DNA of 18,494 nucleotides from an uncultured Coriobacteriales bacterium. GTDB lineage: Bacteria; Actinomycetota; Coriobacteriia; Coriobacteriales; UMGS124. The notes below the pieces were generated by a model. The model searched no databases. It was not told where the DNA came from and worked only from the letters and a program-made list of their open reading frames with translations. Both the position numbers and the translations under genes were made by a program. Of the stretch, positions 1 to 9,093 are shown in pieces (within the stretch, counting starts at the first letter, position 1; each line of letters starts with the position of its first letter). The DNA lies in contig CAIFEU010000040.1 in the NCBI GenBank assembly GCA_903789505.1, forward strand, positions 1-18,494. Direction: 5' to 3'.

Positions 1-1255
<1,255 letters not shown>

Positions 1256-1583
1256 TCTCTTCCTTTCGAGCTCGCCCTTGATGCCCATCCAGTGCCCGGC
1301 GCGGCGCGCGGCCCGAAACCACGGCGACCGCCTCCACCTCGCACGAGCGAGTGGCGGGACGGTGGCTTGCTTCCATGCGCTCGCGTCTGGCCATCTGTAT
1401 CATGTACGCGAACGAGGGCGCTATGGGGCGCTGGACCGGGGTGGGTAACGAGGATTCACATTACTATCCGGGCTTCTAATTTTCTAGCCCCTTGATGAAG
1501 AAGCGGCTACCGGGGCACGGCGCAGCCGGCGGCGACGCTTCCCGGGCGATACTATGATGACTCCATACCATATGGGAGGCACG
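1256..1583. promoter_or_regulatory. Divergent intergenic region between tyrS and the PBP gene
   Basis: These 328 bases hold no convincing gene and must contain the promoters for both flanking genes. The most AT-rich part is about 1451-1500, the likeliest promoter zone, but I could not fix a clear -35/-10 pair on either strand. In the tyrS leader there is a hairpin at 1334-1354: the arms CCACCTCGC and GCGAGTGG pair with one bulged base around an ACGA loop. A T-box leader, common upstream of tyrS in Firmicutes, was looked for, but its conserved GGTGG-ACC core was not found. Confidence 0.4.
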
Positions 1584-3806
1584 ATGACACCACGCACACG
1601 CACTGCCCGCAAGACGGCCAAGCCGCGAATCGGCAAGTTCATCGTCTTGGGCATCTTCATCTTCCTGTTGGCGCTGCTTATCGCACTCGTGAGCGCCGGG
1701 TTCGCGCTGGCACGCTCGTGGCTGTCGGACCTGCCCGACTACCAGGACGCGGACGCATACCTGGTCGCGCAGCCGACGACCGTGCTTGACGCCGACGGCA
1801 ACGTCATCGCCGAGTTCTACATGGAGAACCGCATCCCCGTCACGATCGACCAGGTGAGCGAGTACGTCATCGAGGGAACGATCGACACGGAGGACGTCCG
1901 CTTCTATGAGCACAACGGCGTCGACCCGCAGGGCATCCTGCGCGCCGCGCTCGTGACGCTGACCGGCGGCTCGGAGGGCGCCTCGACGATCACCCAGCAG
2001 GTCGTCCGCAACACCGTCCTGAAGGACGAGCGCTTCGAGCGGACGCTGAGCCGCAAGATCCGCGAGGCGTACATCGCCGTCCAGCTGGAGAAGATGTACT
2101 CCAAGGACGAGATTCTCATGATGTACCTCAACACGATTTACTACGGTGCGGGGTGCTACGGCATCGAAGCGGCGGCGGAGACCTACTTCGGCAAGCCCGC
2201 CAGTGAGCTGACGCTCGCCGAGGCGGCGACGCTCGCGGGCCTGCCCCAGTCGCCCACGAGCTACGACCCTACGACCAACCCCGAGGCGGCCCTCGAGAGG
2301 CGCAACACGGTCCTGGCTCGCATGCTCTCGGCGGGCGACATCACGCAGGACCAGTACGACGAGGCCATCTCCGAGCAGCTGGTGCTGAATTACACGCCTC
2401 GAGAGAAGTCCGGCGCCTACCAGTACCCGTACTTCGTCGACTACGTCCAGACGCAGCTCGAGTCCATGTTCTCGACCGACGTCATCTTCAAGGGCGGCCT
2501 CACCGTCAAGACGACGATCAGTCCCGCCATCCAGCAGGACGCGGAGGACGCCGTGAACAGCGTGATCGGCCTGGCAACCGACGACCTGGAGGCCGCGCTG
2601 GTGGCGGTCGACCCGAGCACGGGCTACATCGTGGCGATGGTCGGCGGAAAGGACTACTCGGAAAGCCAGTTCAACCTGGCGACGCAGGCGCGAAGACAGC
2701 CGGGGTCCTCGTTCAAGACCTTCACGCTGACCGCCGCGATACAGGAGGGCATGAGCCCTGACATCGTCCTGAACTGCAACTCGGGAATCACCGTGGGCGA
2801 CTGGGTCGTCAACAACATCAACAACGAGAACTGGGGGTACCTGACGCTGAGGCAGGCGACCTACTGGTCCTCCAACACCGCGTATGCCCAGGTCATCCAT
2901 GAGATCACGCCGCAGAAGGTGATTGACGTGGCTCATGCGATGGGCATCACGAGCGAGCTTGACAACTACGACTCGCTGACCCTGGGCGTGAGCGGATGCT
3001 CGGTGCTCGAGATGGCGTCGGCGTACGGGACGCTGGCGACCGGAGGCGTGCATCACGAGGCGACCGCGATCACCGAGGTCGACGATCGCAACGGAAACGC
3101 GGTCTACACCGCCGACTCCGCCGGCACGCAGGCGATTTCGGGTTCGGTTGCGAAGGCGGTCACGGATGTCCTGGAGGGCGTCGTGAGCTCGCAGGGCACC
3201 GCCGCCGAGGCAGCCCTGACGGTCGACCAGCCGGTCGCAGGCAAGACCGGCACGACCGACGACAACGCGGACCTGTGGTTCGTGGGCTACACTCCGCAGC
3301 TTTCCTGCGCGGTGTGGGTCGGATATCGCAACGAGCAGCGCGAGATCACCTACCTGGGTTCCACCGGGTCCACGCACACGCTGCCGAACCCCATCTTCTC
3401 CCGCTTCATGAGCGCTGCGCTCGAGGGCCAGCCGCGCGAGGAGTTCCCGACGGCGTCCGACCCGACCTACCTGCCCAACTCGTCGTGGAGCATCGCGGTG
3501 AACACGAGCTCCACGTACACTTCGAGCTCCACGTCGGGCACGACGACGAGCACGGAGTCGTCCGGCACCTCCACCTCGACGGCGGCAGCCGCGCAGGCGA
3601 CGACCGAGACCGCCCAGACGCAGGCAACCCAGACGACCGAGGCCGCGCCTTCGACGACGACGGGGGGCGGCGAGGCAGCGACGGGGACGACCACGGAGAC
3701 CACGGGGTCGGATGCCGGAGGCGGCACGGGCACGGAGGCTGCAGCGCCGACCGGCGCCGACCAGGGGACCACGACCACCTCGCCGTCCGAGCAGGCTGCG
3801 GCGTGA
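1584..3806 (+). CDS. Class A penicillin-binding protein (PBP1A type)
   Basis: Bifunctional peptidoglycan synthase that polymerises lipid II into glycan strands and crosslinks the peptides outside the membrane. The 740-residue protein has a basic cytoplasmic N-terminus and one membrane helix at about 18-40. The GT51 glycosyltransferase domain follows, with catalytic Glu103 in EDVRFYEHNG and the GASTITQQ motif. The transpeptidase domain has the three expected motifs: Ser375-Ser-Phe-Lys378 (nucleophile Ser375), SSN at 429-431 and KTG at 554-556. From about 640 to the end the protein is a low-complexity Thr/Ser/Ala/Glu/Gly tail, probably a flexible extracellular region. The start at 1584 is chosen because GGGAGG lies four bases upstream. 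In-frame ATGs at 1554 and 1557 would only add a non-hydrophobic leader. It is monocistronic and followed by a strong hairpin. It could be called ponA or mrcA, but which paralogue it is cannot be decided here. Confidence 0.95.
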   Translation: MTPRTRTARKTAKPRIGKFIVLGIFIFLLALLIALVSAGFALARSWLSDLPDYQDADAYLVAQPTTVLDADGNVIAEFYMENRIPVTIDQVSEYVIEGTIDTEDVRFYEHNGVDPQGILRAALVTLTGGSEGASTITQQVVRNTVLKDERFERTLSRKIREAYIAVQLEKMYSKDEILMMYLNTIYYGAGCYGIEAAAETYFGKPASELTLAEAATLAGLPQSPTSYDPTTNPEAALERRNTVLARMLSAGDITQDQYDEAISEQLVLNYTPREKSGAYQYPYFVDYVQTQLESMFSTDVIFKGGLTVKTTISPAIQQDAEDAVNSVIGLATDDLEAALVAVDPSTGYIVAMVGGKDYSESQFNLATQARRQPGSSFKTFTLTAAIQEGMSPDIVLNCNSGITVGDWVVNNINNENWGYLTLRQATYWSSNTAYAQVIHEITPQKVIDVAHAMGITSELDNYDSLTLGVSGCSVLEMASAYGTLATGGVHHEATAITEVDDRNGNAVYTADSAGTQAISGSVAKAVTDVLEGVVSSQGTAAEAALTVDQPVAGKTGTTDDNADLWFVGYTPQLSCAVWVGYRNEQREITYLGSTGSTHTLPNPIFSRFMSAALEGQPREEFPTASDPTYLPNSSWSIAVNTSSTYTSSSTSGTTTSTESSGTSTSTAAAAQATTETAQTQATQTTEAAPSTTTGGGEAATGTTTETTGSDAGGGTGTEAAAPTGADQGTTTTSPSEQAAA

Positions 3807-3873
3807 TTGGCCCTTACGGCCGCCCTTAGTCCAGCGCGACCCCGTCATTACACGCAGTAGCAGGCGCACGCAA

Positions 3874-3918
3874 AGCGCCCCGGGCGCCCGCAACGAGATG
3901 CGGGGCGCCCGGGGCGCT
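3874..3918. terminator. Perfect 16-bp hairpin between convergent genes
   Basis: Arms 3874-3889 and 3903-3918 are exact reverse complements, very GC-rich, separated by 13 bases. The plus-strand side is followed by GTTTATTG and the minus-strand side by TTTGCG, so U-tracts are short on both sides. It sits 67 bases past the PBP stop and about 100 bases past the argH stop (minus). It therefore probably ends transcription of both converging units. The hairpin is certain from the sequence, and the bidirectional role is inferred. Confidence 0.8.
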
Positions 3919-4018
3919 GTTTATTGCGCTATCCGAAGGCGGGCGAGCGCTCGATTTCCCCGCCCCACGCCGACAGACCAAGAGTCGTCAGGCGCACAAG
4001 CCTTTGGCCGACGCTCCC

Positions 4019-5599
4019 CTATCCTTCTTCGGGCCTATATGCGGAGCCAGCGAACGAGCCGCCCGCAACCGTGACGGGGCTCCAGGCGGCGTCCGCCTCG
4101 AGGCTCTTGCGGGCGCGCGCGATCTGCGCGCGCACCGCCTCGTGCCCCGTCCCGCCCTCGGTCACGCGGCGCTCCACGATCTTGTCGATGTCCATTGCCT
4201 GGTGGGCGCCGTCATCGAACAGGTCGCAGTGCTTTCGGAGTTCCTCGGTTGAAAGGGATTGCAGCGTCCTGCCCTGCTTCTCGCAGTCGAGGACGAGATG
4301 GCCGATGACCTCGTGCGCGCGTCGGAAGGGCATGCCCTTTCCCACGAGGTAGTCGGCGAGGTCAGTCGCGGCCATGAACCCGCCGTGGCTCCCGGCGCGC
4401 ATGCGGTCCGCGTTGACGCGCATCGTGGAGACCATGCCGGCACACACGCGCAGGGCGTCCCCCACCGTGTCGGCGGCATCATAGACGCACTCCTTGTCCT
4501 CCTGCAGGTCCTTGTCGTAGGCGAGCGGGATGCCCTTGAGAGTCGTGAGCATGCCCATGAGGTCGCCGTACACGCGCCCGGTCTTCCCGCGCGTGAGCTC
4601 GGCGAAGTCGGGGTTCTTCTTCTGGGGCATGATGGAGGAGCCGGTCGAGTAGGTGTCGTCCATCGTGACGAAGCCGAACTCGTCCGTCGACCACAGGATG
4701 AGCTCCTCACACAGCCGCGAGAGGTGCATCTGGACCATGGCGCAGGCATAGAGCAGGTCGCAGAAGAAGTCACGGTCGCTGACGGAGTCCAGGGAGTTCG
4801 CGGTCACGTCAGAAAAGCCCAGCTCAGAGGCAGTCATGCGCCGGTCGAGCGGGTACGTGGTCCCCGCCAGGGCTGCAGACCCCAGGGGGCAGGAGTCTGC
4901 AGCGTCGTATGCGGCGCGAAGGCGGGCGCAGTCGCGGGAGAACATCCAGAAGTACGCGAGCATGTGATGCGAGAACAGCACGGGCTGGGCCTTCTGCATG
5001 TGCGTGTAGCCCGGCATCACGACGCCGAAGTCGCGCTCCGCGCGTTCGAGAAGCGCCCTGCGCAAGCCCATCGCCTCGTCGTAAAGCGAGGCGGCGAGGT
5101 TGCGCGCGACCAGACGGTCATCGAGGGCGACCTGGTCGTTGCGAGACCTGCCCGTGTGCAGCCTGCCACCCGCCTCGCCGATGCGCTCGGTGAGCGAGCG
5201 CTCCACCGACATGTGGATGTCCTCGTCGTCCACGTCGAAGGCGAACGTCCCCGCCTTGATGTCCGCCGCGACCTGGTCGAGCCCATCGCAGATACGCTCC
5301 GCGTCACGGCCGGAGATCACGCCGACCGAGGCGAGCATGTGCGCATGCGCCTTGGACCCGGCGATGTCCTCGGCCCACATGCGCCGGTCAACCGGAAGGG
5401 ACGCGCCGTAGCGCTGGAGGAACTCCGTGGGGTGCCCCTCGAAGCGCCCGCCCCAAAGGGCGGCGTTGCCCTGCGTCGAAGCGCCCGCCCCGGCATCGGC
5501 CTCAGAACCCGACGGACCAGCGCCGCCCGCCGGGGAAGCCCCTCCGTCCGGCGCGGAAGCCGAATGGCACTGCCGCGGCGTGTTGTCTTCCTGCGTCAC
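4019..5599 (-). CDS. argH: Argininosuccinate lyase with an N-terminal extension
   Basis: Splits argininosuccinate into arginine and fumarate, the last step of arginine synthesis, in the cytoplasm as a homotetramer. The signature loop of the fumarase/aspartase superfamily, GSSIMPQKKNP, begins at residue 320 and carries the catalytic serine. GRSRNDQVA and GYTHMQKAQP are also present. The conserved fold begins at NAALWGGRF, about 43 residues in. The preceding stretch is Gly/Ala/Ser/Pro-rich and probably disordered, which makes the protein 526 residues against a usual 460. The GTG at 5599 is preferred because GGAAAGG lies just upstream. The longer reading to 5692 would translate through a perfect inverted repeat (5621-5660). 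Last gene of the arginine cluster, 151 bases after the small ORF. Confidence 0.95.
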   Translation of the reverse strand: MTQEDNTPRQCHSASAPDGGASPAGGAGPSGSEADAGAGASTQGNAALWGGRFEGHPTEFLQRYGASLPVDRRMWAEDIAGSKAHAHMLASVGVISGRDAERICDGLDQVAADIKAGTFAFDVDDEDIHMSVERSLTERIGEAGGRLHTGRSRNDQVALDDRLVARNLAASLYDEAMGLRRALLERAERDFGVVMPGYTHMQKAQPVLFSHHMLAYFWMFSRDCARLRAAYDAADSCPLGSAALAGTTYPLDRRMTASELGFSDVTANSLDSVSDRDFFCDLLYACAMVQMHLSRLCEELILWSTDEFGFVTMDDTYSTGSSIMPQKKNPDFAELTRGKTGRVYGDLMGMLTTLKGIPLAYDKDLQEDKECVYDAADTVGDALRVCAGMVSTMRVNADRMRAGSHGGFMAATDLADYLVGKGMPFRRAHEVIGHLVLDCEKQGRTLQSLSTEELRKHCDLFDDGAHQAMDIDKIVERRVTEGGTGHEAVRAQIARARKSLEADAAWSPVTVAGGSFAGSAYRPEEG

Positions 5600-5620
5600 C
5601 GCAAACCCCTTTCCTGAGAC

Positions 5621-5660
5621 GATGCCGGCAGGGGCGGACGACCTCTCCCCTGCCGGCATC
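5621..5660 (-). repeat. Perfect 14-bp inverted repeat in the argH leader
   Basis: Arms 5621-5634 (GATGCCGGCAGGGG) and 5647-5660 are exact reverse complements around a 12-base loop. In the argH transcript the hairpin ends about 9 bases before the GGAAAGG ribosome site. There is no U-tract after it, so a simple terminator is unlikely. An mRNA-stabilising or processing element, or a translation-modulating hairpin, fits better. The structure is seen directly. Its role is inference. Confidence 0.7.
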
Positions 5661-5750
5661 CCGAACACGTCATTGCCCGCGTCCCGAAGCACGCCATCTC
5701 CGCGATCGCGCCCAGGCGAGAGCGACGCGCAGGGCGCCCGCAGGCTGCGG

Positions 5751-5867
5751 CTATCCCCTATATTCGGACCAGCTGCGATGGTACTGGACCAAGAGCACGA
5801 TCAGGACCACGGCCAGAACCGGGATGGCCAACATCATCAGCAGATGACCGATCGCGAAGGCGCTCAT
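5751..5867 (-). CDS. Small single-helix membrane protein coupled to argG
   Basis: Encodes 38 residues and is not a family I recognise. Its ATG overlaps the argG stop codon in the arrangement TAATG, and AGGGG lies 8 bases upstream within the end of argG. Both point to real, translationally coupled expression. Residues about 5-28 form one strongly hydrophobic helix rich in Leu, Val and Met. The short C-terminal tail QYHRSWSEYRG is polar and slightly basic, which suggests it stays in the cytoplasm. It lies between argG and argH in the same direction. It could be a small regulator or partner of a membrane protein, or a remnant. No function is assigned. Confidence 0.65.
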   Translation of the reverse strand: MSAFAIGHLLMMLAIPVLAVVLIVLLVQYHRSWSEYRG

Positions 5868-7090
5868 TAGATCTGCCCCTGGTTGCCGGTGGACAGGCGC
5901 TGCGCGGCCCAGACGCGGCTCGGCATGCCCCACTGGTAGATGAAGCCGGCAGCGGAGTCGCGGTCGAACGTGTCGCCCTCGTCGTAGGTCGCCAGGCTCT
6001 TGTCGTACAGCGAGTACTTGCTGCGGCTACCGGTGACCGTGCAGGTGCCCTTGTGGAACCTGAGCCGCACGTCACCGGTGACCAGACCCTGCGTGCTCTG
6101 CATGAACGCGTCGAGGGCCATCTTGAGCGGCGAGTACCACAGGCCCTGGTAGACCAGCTCGCTCCACTTGTGCTCCAGGTGAAGCTTGGTGTGCAGCAGC
6201 TCGCGCTCCAGGCACAGGTCCTCCAGCGCCTTATGGGCGGTGATGATCGCGAGGCCACCCGGGAGCTCGTAGCACTCGCGCGACTTGACGCCCACCATGC
6301 GGTTCTCGATGACGTCGAGGCGACCGTACCCGTTGCGCCCGGCGATGACATTGAGCTTCTCGATGACGTCGAGGGCGCTCATCCGCTCGCCGTCGATGGC
6401 GCAGGGCATGCCTCCCTCGAAGCCGACGACGACGGTCTCGGGCTCCTCGGGGGCGTCGGCGATCTCGGCGGTCGTCTTCCAGATGTCCGCGGGCGGCTCG
6501 TTCCACGGATCCTCGAGCACGCCGCACTCGATGGCGCGACCCCACAGGTTGTCGTCAATCGAGTACGGGGCCTTCTTCGTCGCGCCGACCTCGATGCCGT
6601 TTGCCTGGGCAAAGGCGATTTCCTGGGGACGCGTGTACAGGTCCCACTCGCGCACGGGGGCGATGACCTTGAGCGTGGGGTCGAGGGCCTGGACGCCAAC
6701 CTCGAAGCGGACCTGGTCGTTGCCCTTGCCGGTGCAGCCGTGGGCGATGTAGGTGGCGCCGTAGCGATGCGCAGCCTCGACGAGGTGCTTCACGATGACC
6801 GGGCGCGAGAGGGCCGAGAGCAGCGGGTACTTGTTCTCGTACATGCCGTTGGCGGCAATCTCGTGGCTGAGGAAGTCGTTGACGAACTCCTCGCGCACGT
6901 CGGCGACGAGCGACTCGACCGCGCCGGAGCGCAGCGCCTTCTCGCGCACGAAGTCGAGGTCGTCGGTCTCCTGGCCGACGTTGGCGACCAGCGTGATGAC
7001 GTCCAGGTCACGCTCCGTCTGCAGCCACTTGATGCAGCACGACGTGTCCAGACCGCCCGAATACGCAAGGACTACCTTCTCACGAGCCAT
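5867..7090 (-). CDS. argG: Argininosuccinate synthase
   Basis: Joins citrulline and aspartate using ATP to give argininosuccinate, the substrate of the neighbouring argH product. The 407-residue protein matches the family length of about 400. The N-terminal PP-loop nucleotide-binding motif AYSGGLDTS spans residues 9-17. Further along, typical family segments include AHGCTGKGNDQVRFE, APVREW and the conserved GRNGYGRLDVIENRMVG. The ATG at 7090 has AAAGGAG close upstream, and the longer frame to 7276 reads through GC-rich leader DNA with no family similarity. Its stop codon overlaps the start of the small membrane ORF. It lies 229 bases after argR, the longest gap in the cluster. Confidence 0.97.
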   Translation of the reverse strand: MAREKVVLAYSGGLDTSCCIKWLQTERDLDVITLVANVGQETDDLDFVREKALRSGAVESLVADVREEFVNDFLSHEIAANGMYENKYPLLSALSRPVIVKHLVEAAHRYGATYIAHGCTGKGNDQVRFEVGVQALDPTLKVIAPVREWDLYTRPQEIAFAQANGIEVGATKKAPYSIDDNLWGRAIECGVLEDPWNEPPADIWKTTAEIADAPEEPETVVVGFEGGMPCAIDGERMSALDVIEKLNVIAGRNGYGRLDVIENRMVGVKSRECYELPGGLAIITAHKALEDLCLERELLHTKLHLEHKWSELVYQGLWYSPLKMALDAFMQSTQGLVTGDVRLRFHKGTCTVTGSRSKYSLYDKSLATYDEGDTFDRDSAAGFIYQWGMPSRVWAAQRLSTGNQGQI

Positions 7091-7319
7091 GTTTCTCCTT
7101 TCCGCCGCCGAGCCCCCGCCTGGGGCCGCGCGCCTGCGCGCGGGCTGCTCGACCTTCTCGGCGCCGCCCGACGCCCGGACCGGGCAGGGGGCACGCGCCA
7201 CGACAATGTGCAGTGCTGGACGTACAGGTGCCGCTCGGGCGTCGCGCCTGGGCGACCGTGCCCCGGAGGGCGTCACGCCCTACCCTCCGAGGCGATACGG
7301 TCTCCCGGGGCGAGGCGCG
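7091..7319 (-). other. argR-argG intergenic spacer with two hairpins
   Basis: This gap holds no supported gene. Just past the argR stop there is a compact repeat, GGAGGG at 7265-7270 with CCCTCC at 7283-7288. An alternative inner stem, GGGCG/CGCCC (7268-7280), is mutually exclusive with it. Closer to argG, CCGCGCG (7126-7132) pairs with CGCGCGG (7137-7143). Neither has a U-tract. They could partially end or stabilise the upstream transcript. An internal promoter for argG is possible but not visible as a clear -35/-10 pair. Confidence 0.4.
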
Positions 7320-7772
7320 CTATTGCCCGCGACCGCCGCCCCCGCCCCCGCCCATGAGCTGCGTGATCATGCGCGCGAACTCCTGGGCGACGGCGTCGTC
7401 GGCGGCAATGACGAGAATCGTGTCGTCCCCCGCGACCGAACCGAGGATGTCGGACAGCTCGGCAGCGTCCAGGGCGGCGGCGACCCCCTGCGCGGTCCCG
7501 CTGGTGGCATGGATCACAACAAGGTTGTTGGCGCACCGGACATCGACGACCATGTCGTGAACCATGCGCTTCATGCGAAGGTCCTCGGGCAGGACGTAGG
7601 TGCCGTCGCTGGTCTTGAGCAGGCCCATCTCACCGATGTCACGCGAGATGGTCGCCTGCGTGCACTCGAAGCCCATCCCCTGCAGGCGCTCGGCGAGCGC
7701 GCGCTGGGTCCGTATGCTCTCGCTTCTGATGACCGTGCGGATTGCGCTTTGCCGATCGGTCCTCTTCTTCAC
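7320..7772 (-). CDS. argR: Arginine repressor ArgR
   Basis: Hexameric, arginine-responsive DNA-binding regulator of arginine genes. The 150-residue protein has a winged helix-turn-helix N-terminal domain containing TQATISRDIGEMGL (from residue 38), close to the canonical SQATVSRDI recognition helix. The C-terminal oligomerisation and arginine-binding domain has GTAQGVA (92-98) and GDDT (115-118), the segment that contacts arginine in known ArgR proteins. The protein ends in an unusual run of seven glycines and RGQ. The GTG at 7772 is preferred because AAGGGA is 5 bases upstream, and the longer frame starts inside the argF-argR gap. It is encoded within the cluster it should control, suggesting autoregulation through the operator upstream of argF. 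Confidence 0.95.
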   Translation of the reverse strand: MKKRTDRQSAIRTVIRSESIRTQRALAERLQGMGFECTQATISRDIGEMGLLKTSDGTYVLPEDLRMKRMVHDMVVDVRCANNLVVIHATSGTAQGVAAALDAAELSDILGSVAGDDTILVIAADDAVAQEFARMITQLMGGGGGGGRGQ

Positions 7773-7879
7773 CAAAGTCCCTTGACACCGCCTTTCATCA
7801 TCGATGCGAACCGCGCGCATACCGCGCCATCCGGCGCGTCCCGCCCCTCGAGCGCCGGACGCGAGGGTCCCCGCGAAGG

Positions 7880-8878
7880 CTACCGCATGCTCGCCACCGC
7901 ATCGAGGGCATCCTGGGGGGCCGGGACGCCGAGCAGCAGGGACATGACCGCCTTCTGTGCGTGCAGGCGGTTGCCCGCCTCGTCGTAGATGATGGACTGC
8001 GGGCCGTCGATCACCTCGGGCACGACCTCCTCGCCTCGATGGGCGGGCAGGCAGTGCATGAACAGGGCGTCGCGGTCCGCGTGGGACATGAGCTCGGGGG
8101 TGACGCAGAACCCCTGGAAGTCCGCCAGGCGCCGGGCGTGCTGGTCCTCGTCGCCCATGCTCGTCCAGGTGTCGGTGAAGACGACGTCGGCGCCGTCGAC
8201 CGCCGCCACAGGGTCATTGCCGACCGCGATCTGGGCGCCGGTCCCGAAGCGAGCGGCAGCCTCGCGGCACTGCTCGACCAGCGAGGGCTCGACCTCGTAG
8301 CCCGACGGCGAGGCGACACGCACATCCATGCCCATCAGGGCGCCGCCTTCGAGGTAGGTGTTCGCCATGTTGTTGCCGTCGCCCACGTAGGCGATCTTGA
8401 GACCCTTGAGTCTGCGACCGTGCTCCTGGAGCGTCAGGAAGTCAGCCAGGATCTGGCAGGGATGATACGAGTCGGTCAGCGCGTTGATCACGGGAACGTC
8501 CGCCCACGAGGCGAGCTCCTCGATCTTGGACTGCGCGAACGTGCGCAGTACGATTCCCTCGACGAAGTGGTTGAGGATGCACGCGGTGTCCTTGACCGGC
8601 GCGCCGCGCGAGAACGCCGAGTGGTCGTCAGCCATCACGAGCGGGTGCGCGCCCAGTCGCGCCGCGCCGATCTCAAACGAGGACCGCGTGCGGAACGACG
8701 GCTTCTCGAGGATGATCGCGACCGCCTTGCCGGCGAGCGGGGCGTCATGGTCCCCCGCCGCCCACGCGGCCTTCTGGGCCACGGCGGTCTGGATGACGAG
8801 GCTCATCTCGTCAGGCGTGAGGTCGAGCAGCCGCAGCAGGTCGCGACCGGCGAGGCAGGTGGATGTAAGGTCGCTCAT
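7880..8878 (-). CDS. argF: Ornithine carbamoyltransferase
   Basis: Transfers carbamoyl from carbamoyl phosphate to ornithine, giving citrulline for argG. The 332-residue protein is the normal length. The carbamoyl-phosphate loop reads SFRTR at 61-65, with Phe where many members have Thr. DSYHPCQILADF and TWTSMG follow, and the ornithine-site motif HCLPAHRGEEV has Cys276. The SMG and HCLP motifs separate it from aspartate carbamoyltransferase. The ATG at 8878 has GGAG 9 bases upstream. An in-frame ATG at 8893 would add five residues and has a poorer ribosome site. It is the first gene of the arginine cluster, behind the putative ArgR operator. A catabolic arginine deiminase role is less likely because it sits with argG and argH. 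Confidence 0.96.
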   Translation of the reverse strand: MSDLTSTCLAGRDLLRLLDLTPDEMSLVIQTAVAQKAAWAAGDHDAPLAGKAVAIILEKPSFRTRSSFEIGAARLGAHPLVMADDHSAFSRGAPVKDTACILNHFVEGIVLRTFAQSKIEELASWADVPVINALTDSYHPCQILADFLTLQEHGRRLKGLKIAYVGDGNNMANTYLEGGALMGMDVRVASPSGYEVEPSLVEQCREAAARFGTGAQIAVGNDPVAAVDGADVVFTDTWTSMGDEDQHARRLADFQGFCVTPELMSHADRDALFMHCLPAHRGEEVVPEVIDGPQSIIYDEAGNRLHAQKAVMSLLLGVPAPQDALDAVASMR

Positions 8879-8973
8879 GGGAGTGTGCTCCATTCGAATC
8901 GCCCGTTCTTCCCTGTGCATGAGAGTACTGCGGCAACTGCCCCCATGGGAGCCACAAGAAGGTAGCCATCCGT

Positions 8974-9022
8974 ATGCACATCGTATATTCATGCACGAAA
9001 CATGGGTGTTAACGATATTTTA
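8974..9022 (-). promoter_or_regulatory. Putative argF promoter with ARG-box-like operator
   Basis: An AT-rich island in otherwise GC-rich DNA upstream of argF. Read on the minus strand, TTAACA (9012-9007) and TATACG (8987-8982) could be a -35/-10 pair with a long 19-base spacer. TAAAAT (9022-9017) is an alternative -10. The segment 8995-8974 reads GCATGAATATACGATGTGCAT: its left half CATGAATA equals the Bacillus-type ARG-box half site as I remember it, and TGCA elements flank it symmetrically. Overlap with the proposed -10 would suit repression by ArgR. The AT island is observed, and the operator assignment is inferred. Confidence 0.45.
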
Positions 9023-9032
9023 TGCGATATAA

Positions 9033-9070
9033 GGCGTCCCGCCGCGGGATGGGGACCGCGGAGGGACGCC
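9033..9070 (-). terminator. Hairpin terminator after the YfhO-family gene
   Basis: GGCGTCCC (9033-9040) and GGGACGCC (9063-9070) are exact reverse complements. Inside them two CCGCGG elements extend the stem. On the minus strand the hairpin lies about 24 bases past the stop of the yfhO-like gene and is followed by TTATAT, a weak U-rich tail. It separates that gene from the arginine cluster promoter immediately downstream. Confidence 0.7.
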
Positions 9071-9093
9071 CACTCGCCCAAGGGGCACGCCGA

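Noticed and set aside
1256..1500. T-box riboswitch in the tyrS leader
   Set aside because: The conserved T-box core was not found, and the hairpin at 1334-1354 lacks the following antiterminator-type sequence.
1476..3893. A long open frame (805 codons) on the minus strand opposite the PBP gene
   Set aside because: The translation is arginine- and glycine-rich without domains, and the plus-strand frame has all the PBP motifs. Long antisense frames are expected in GC-rich coding DNA.
5600..5692. Upstream ATG starts for argH at 5692 and 5659
   Set aside because: They would translate through the perfect inverted repeat and lack the good ribosome site that precedes the GTG at 5599.
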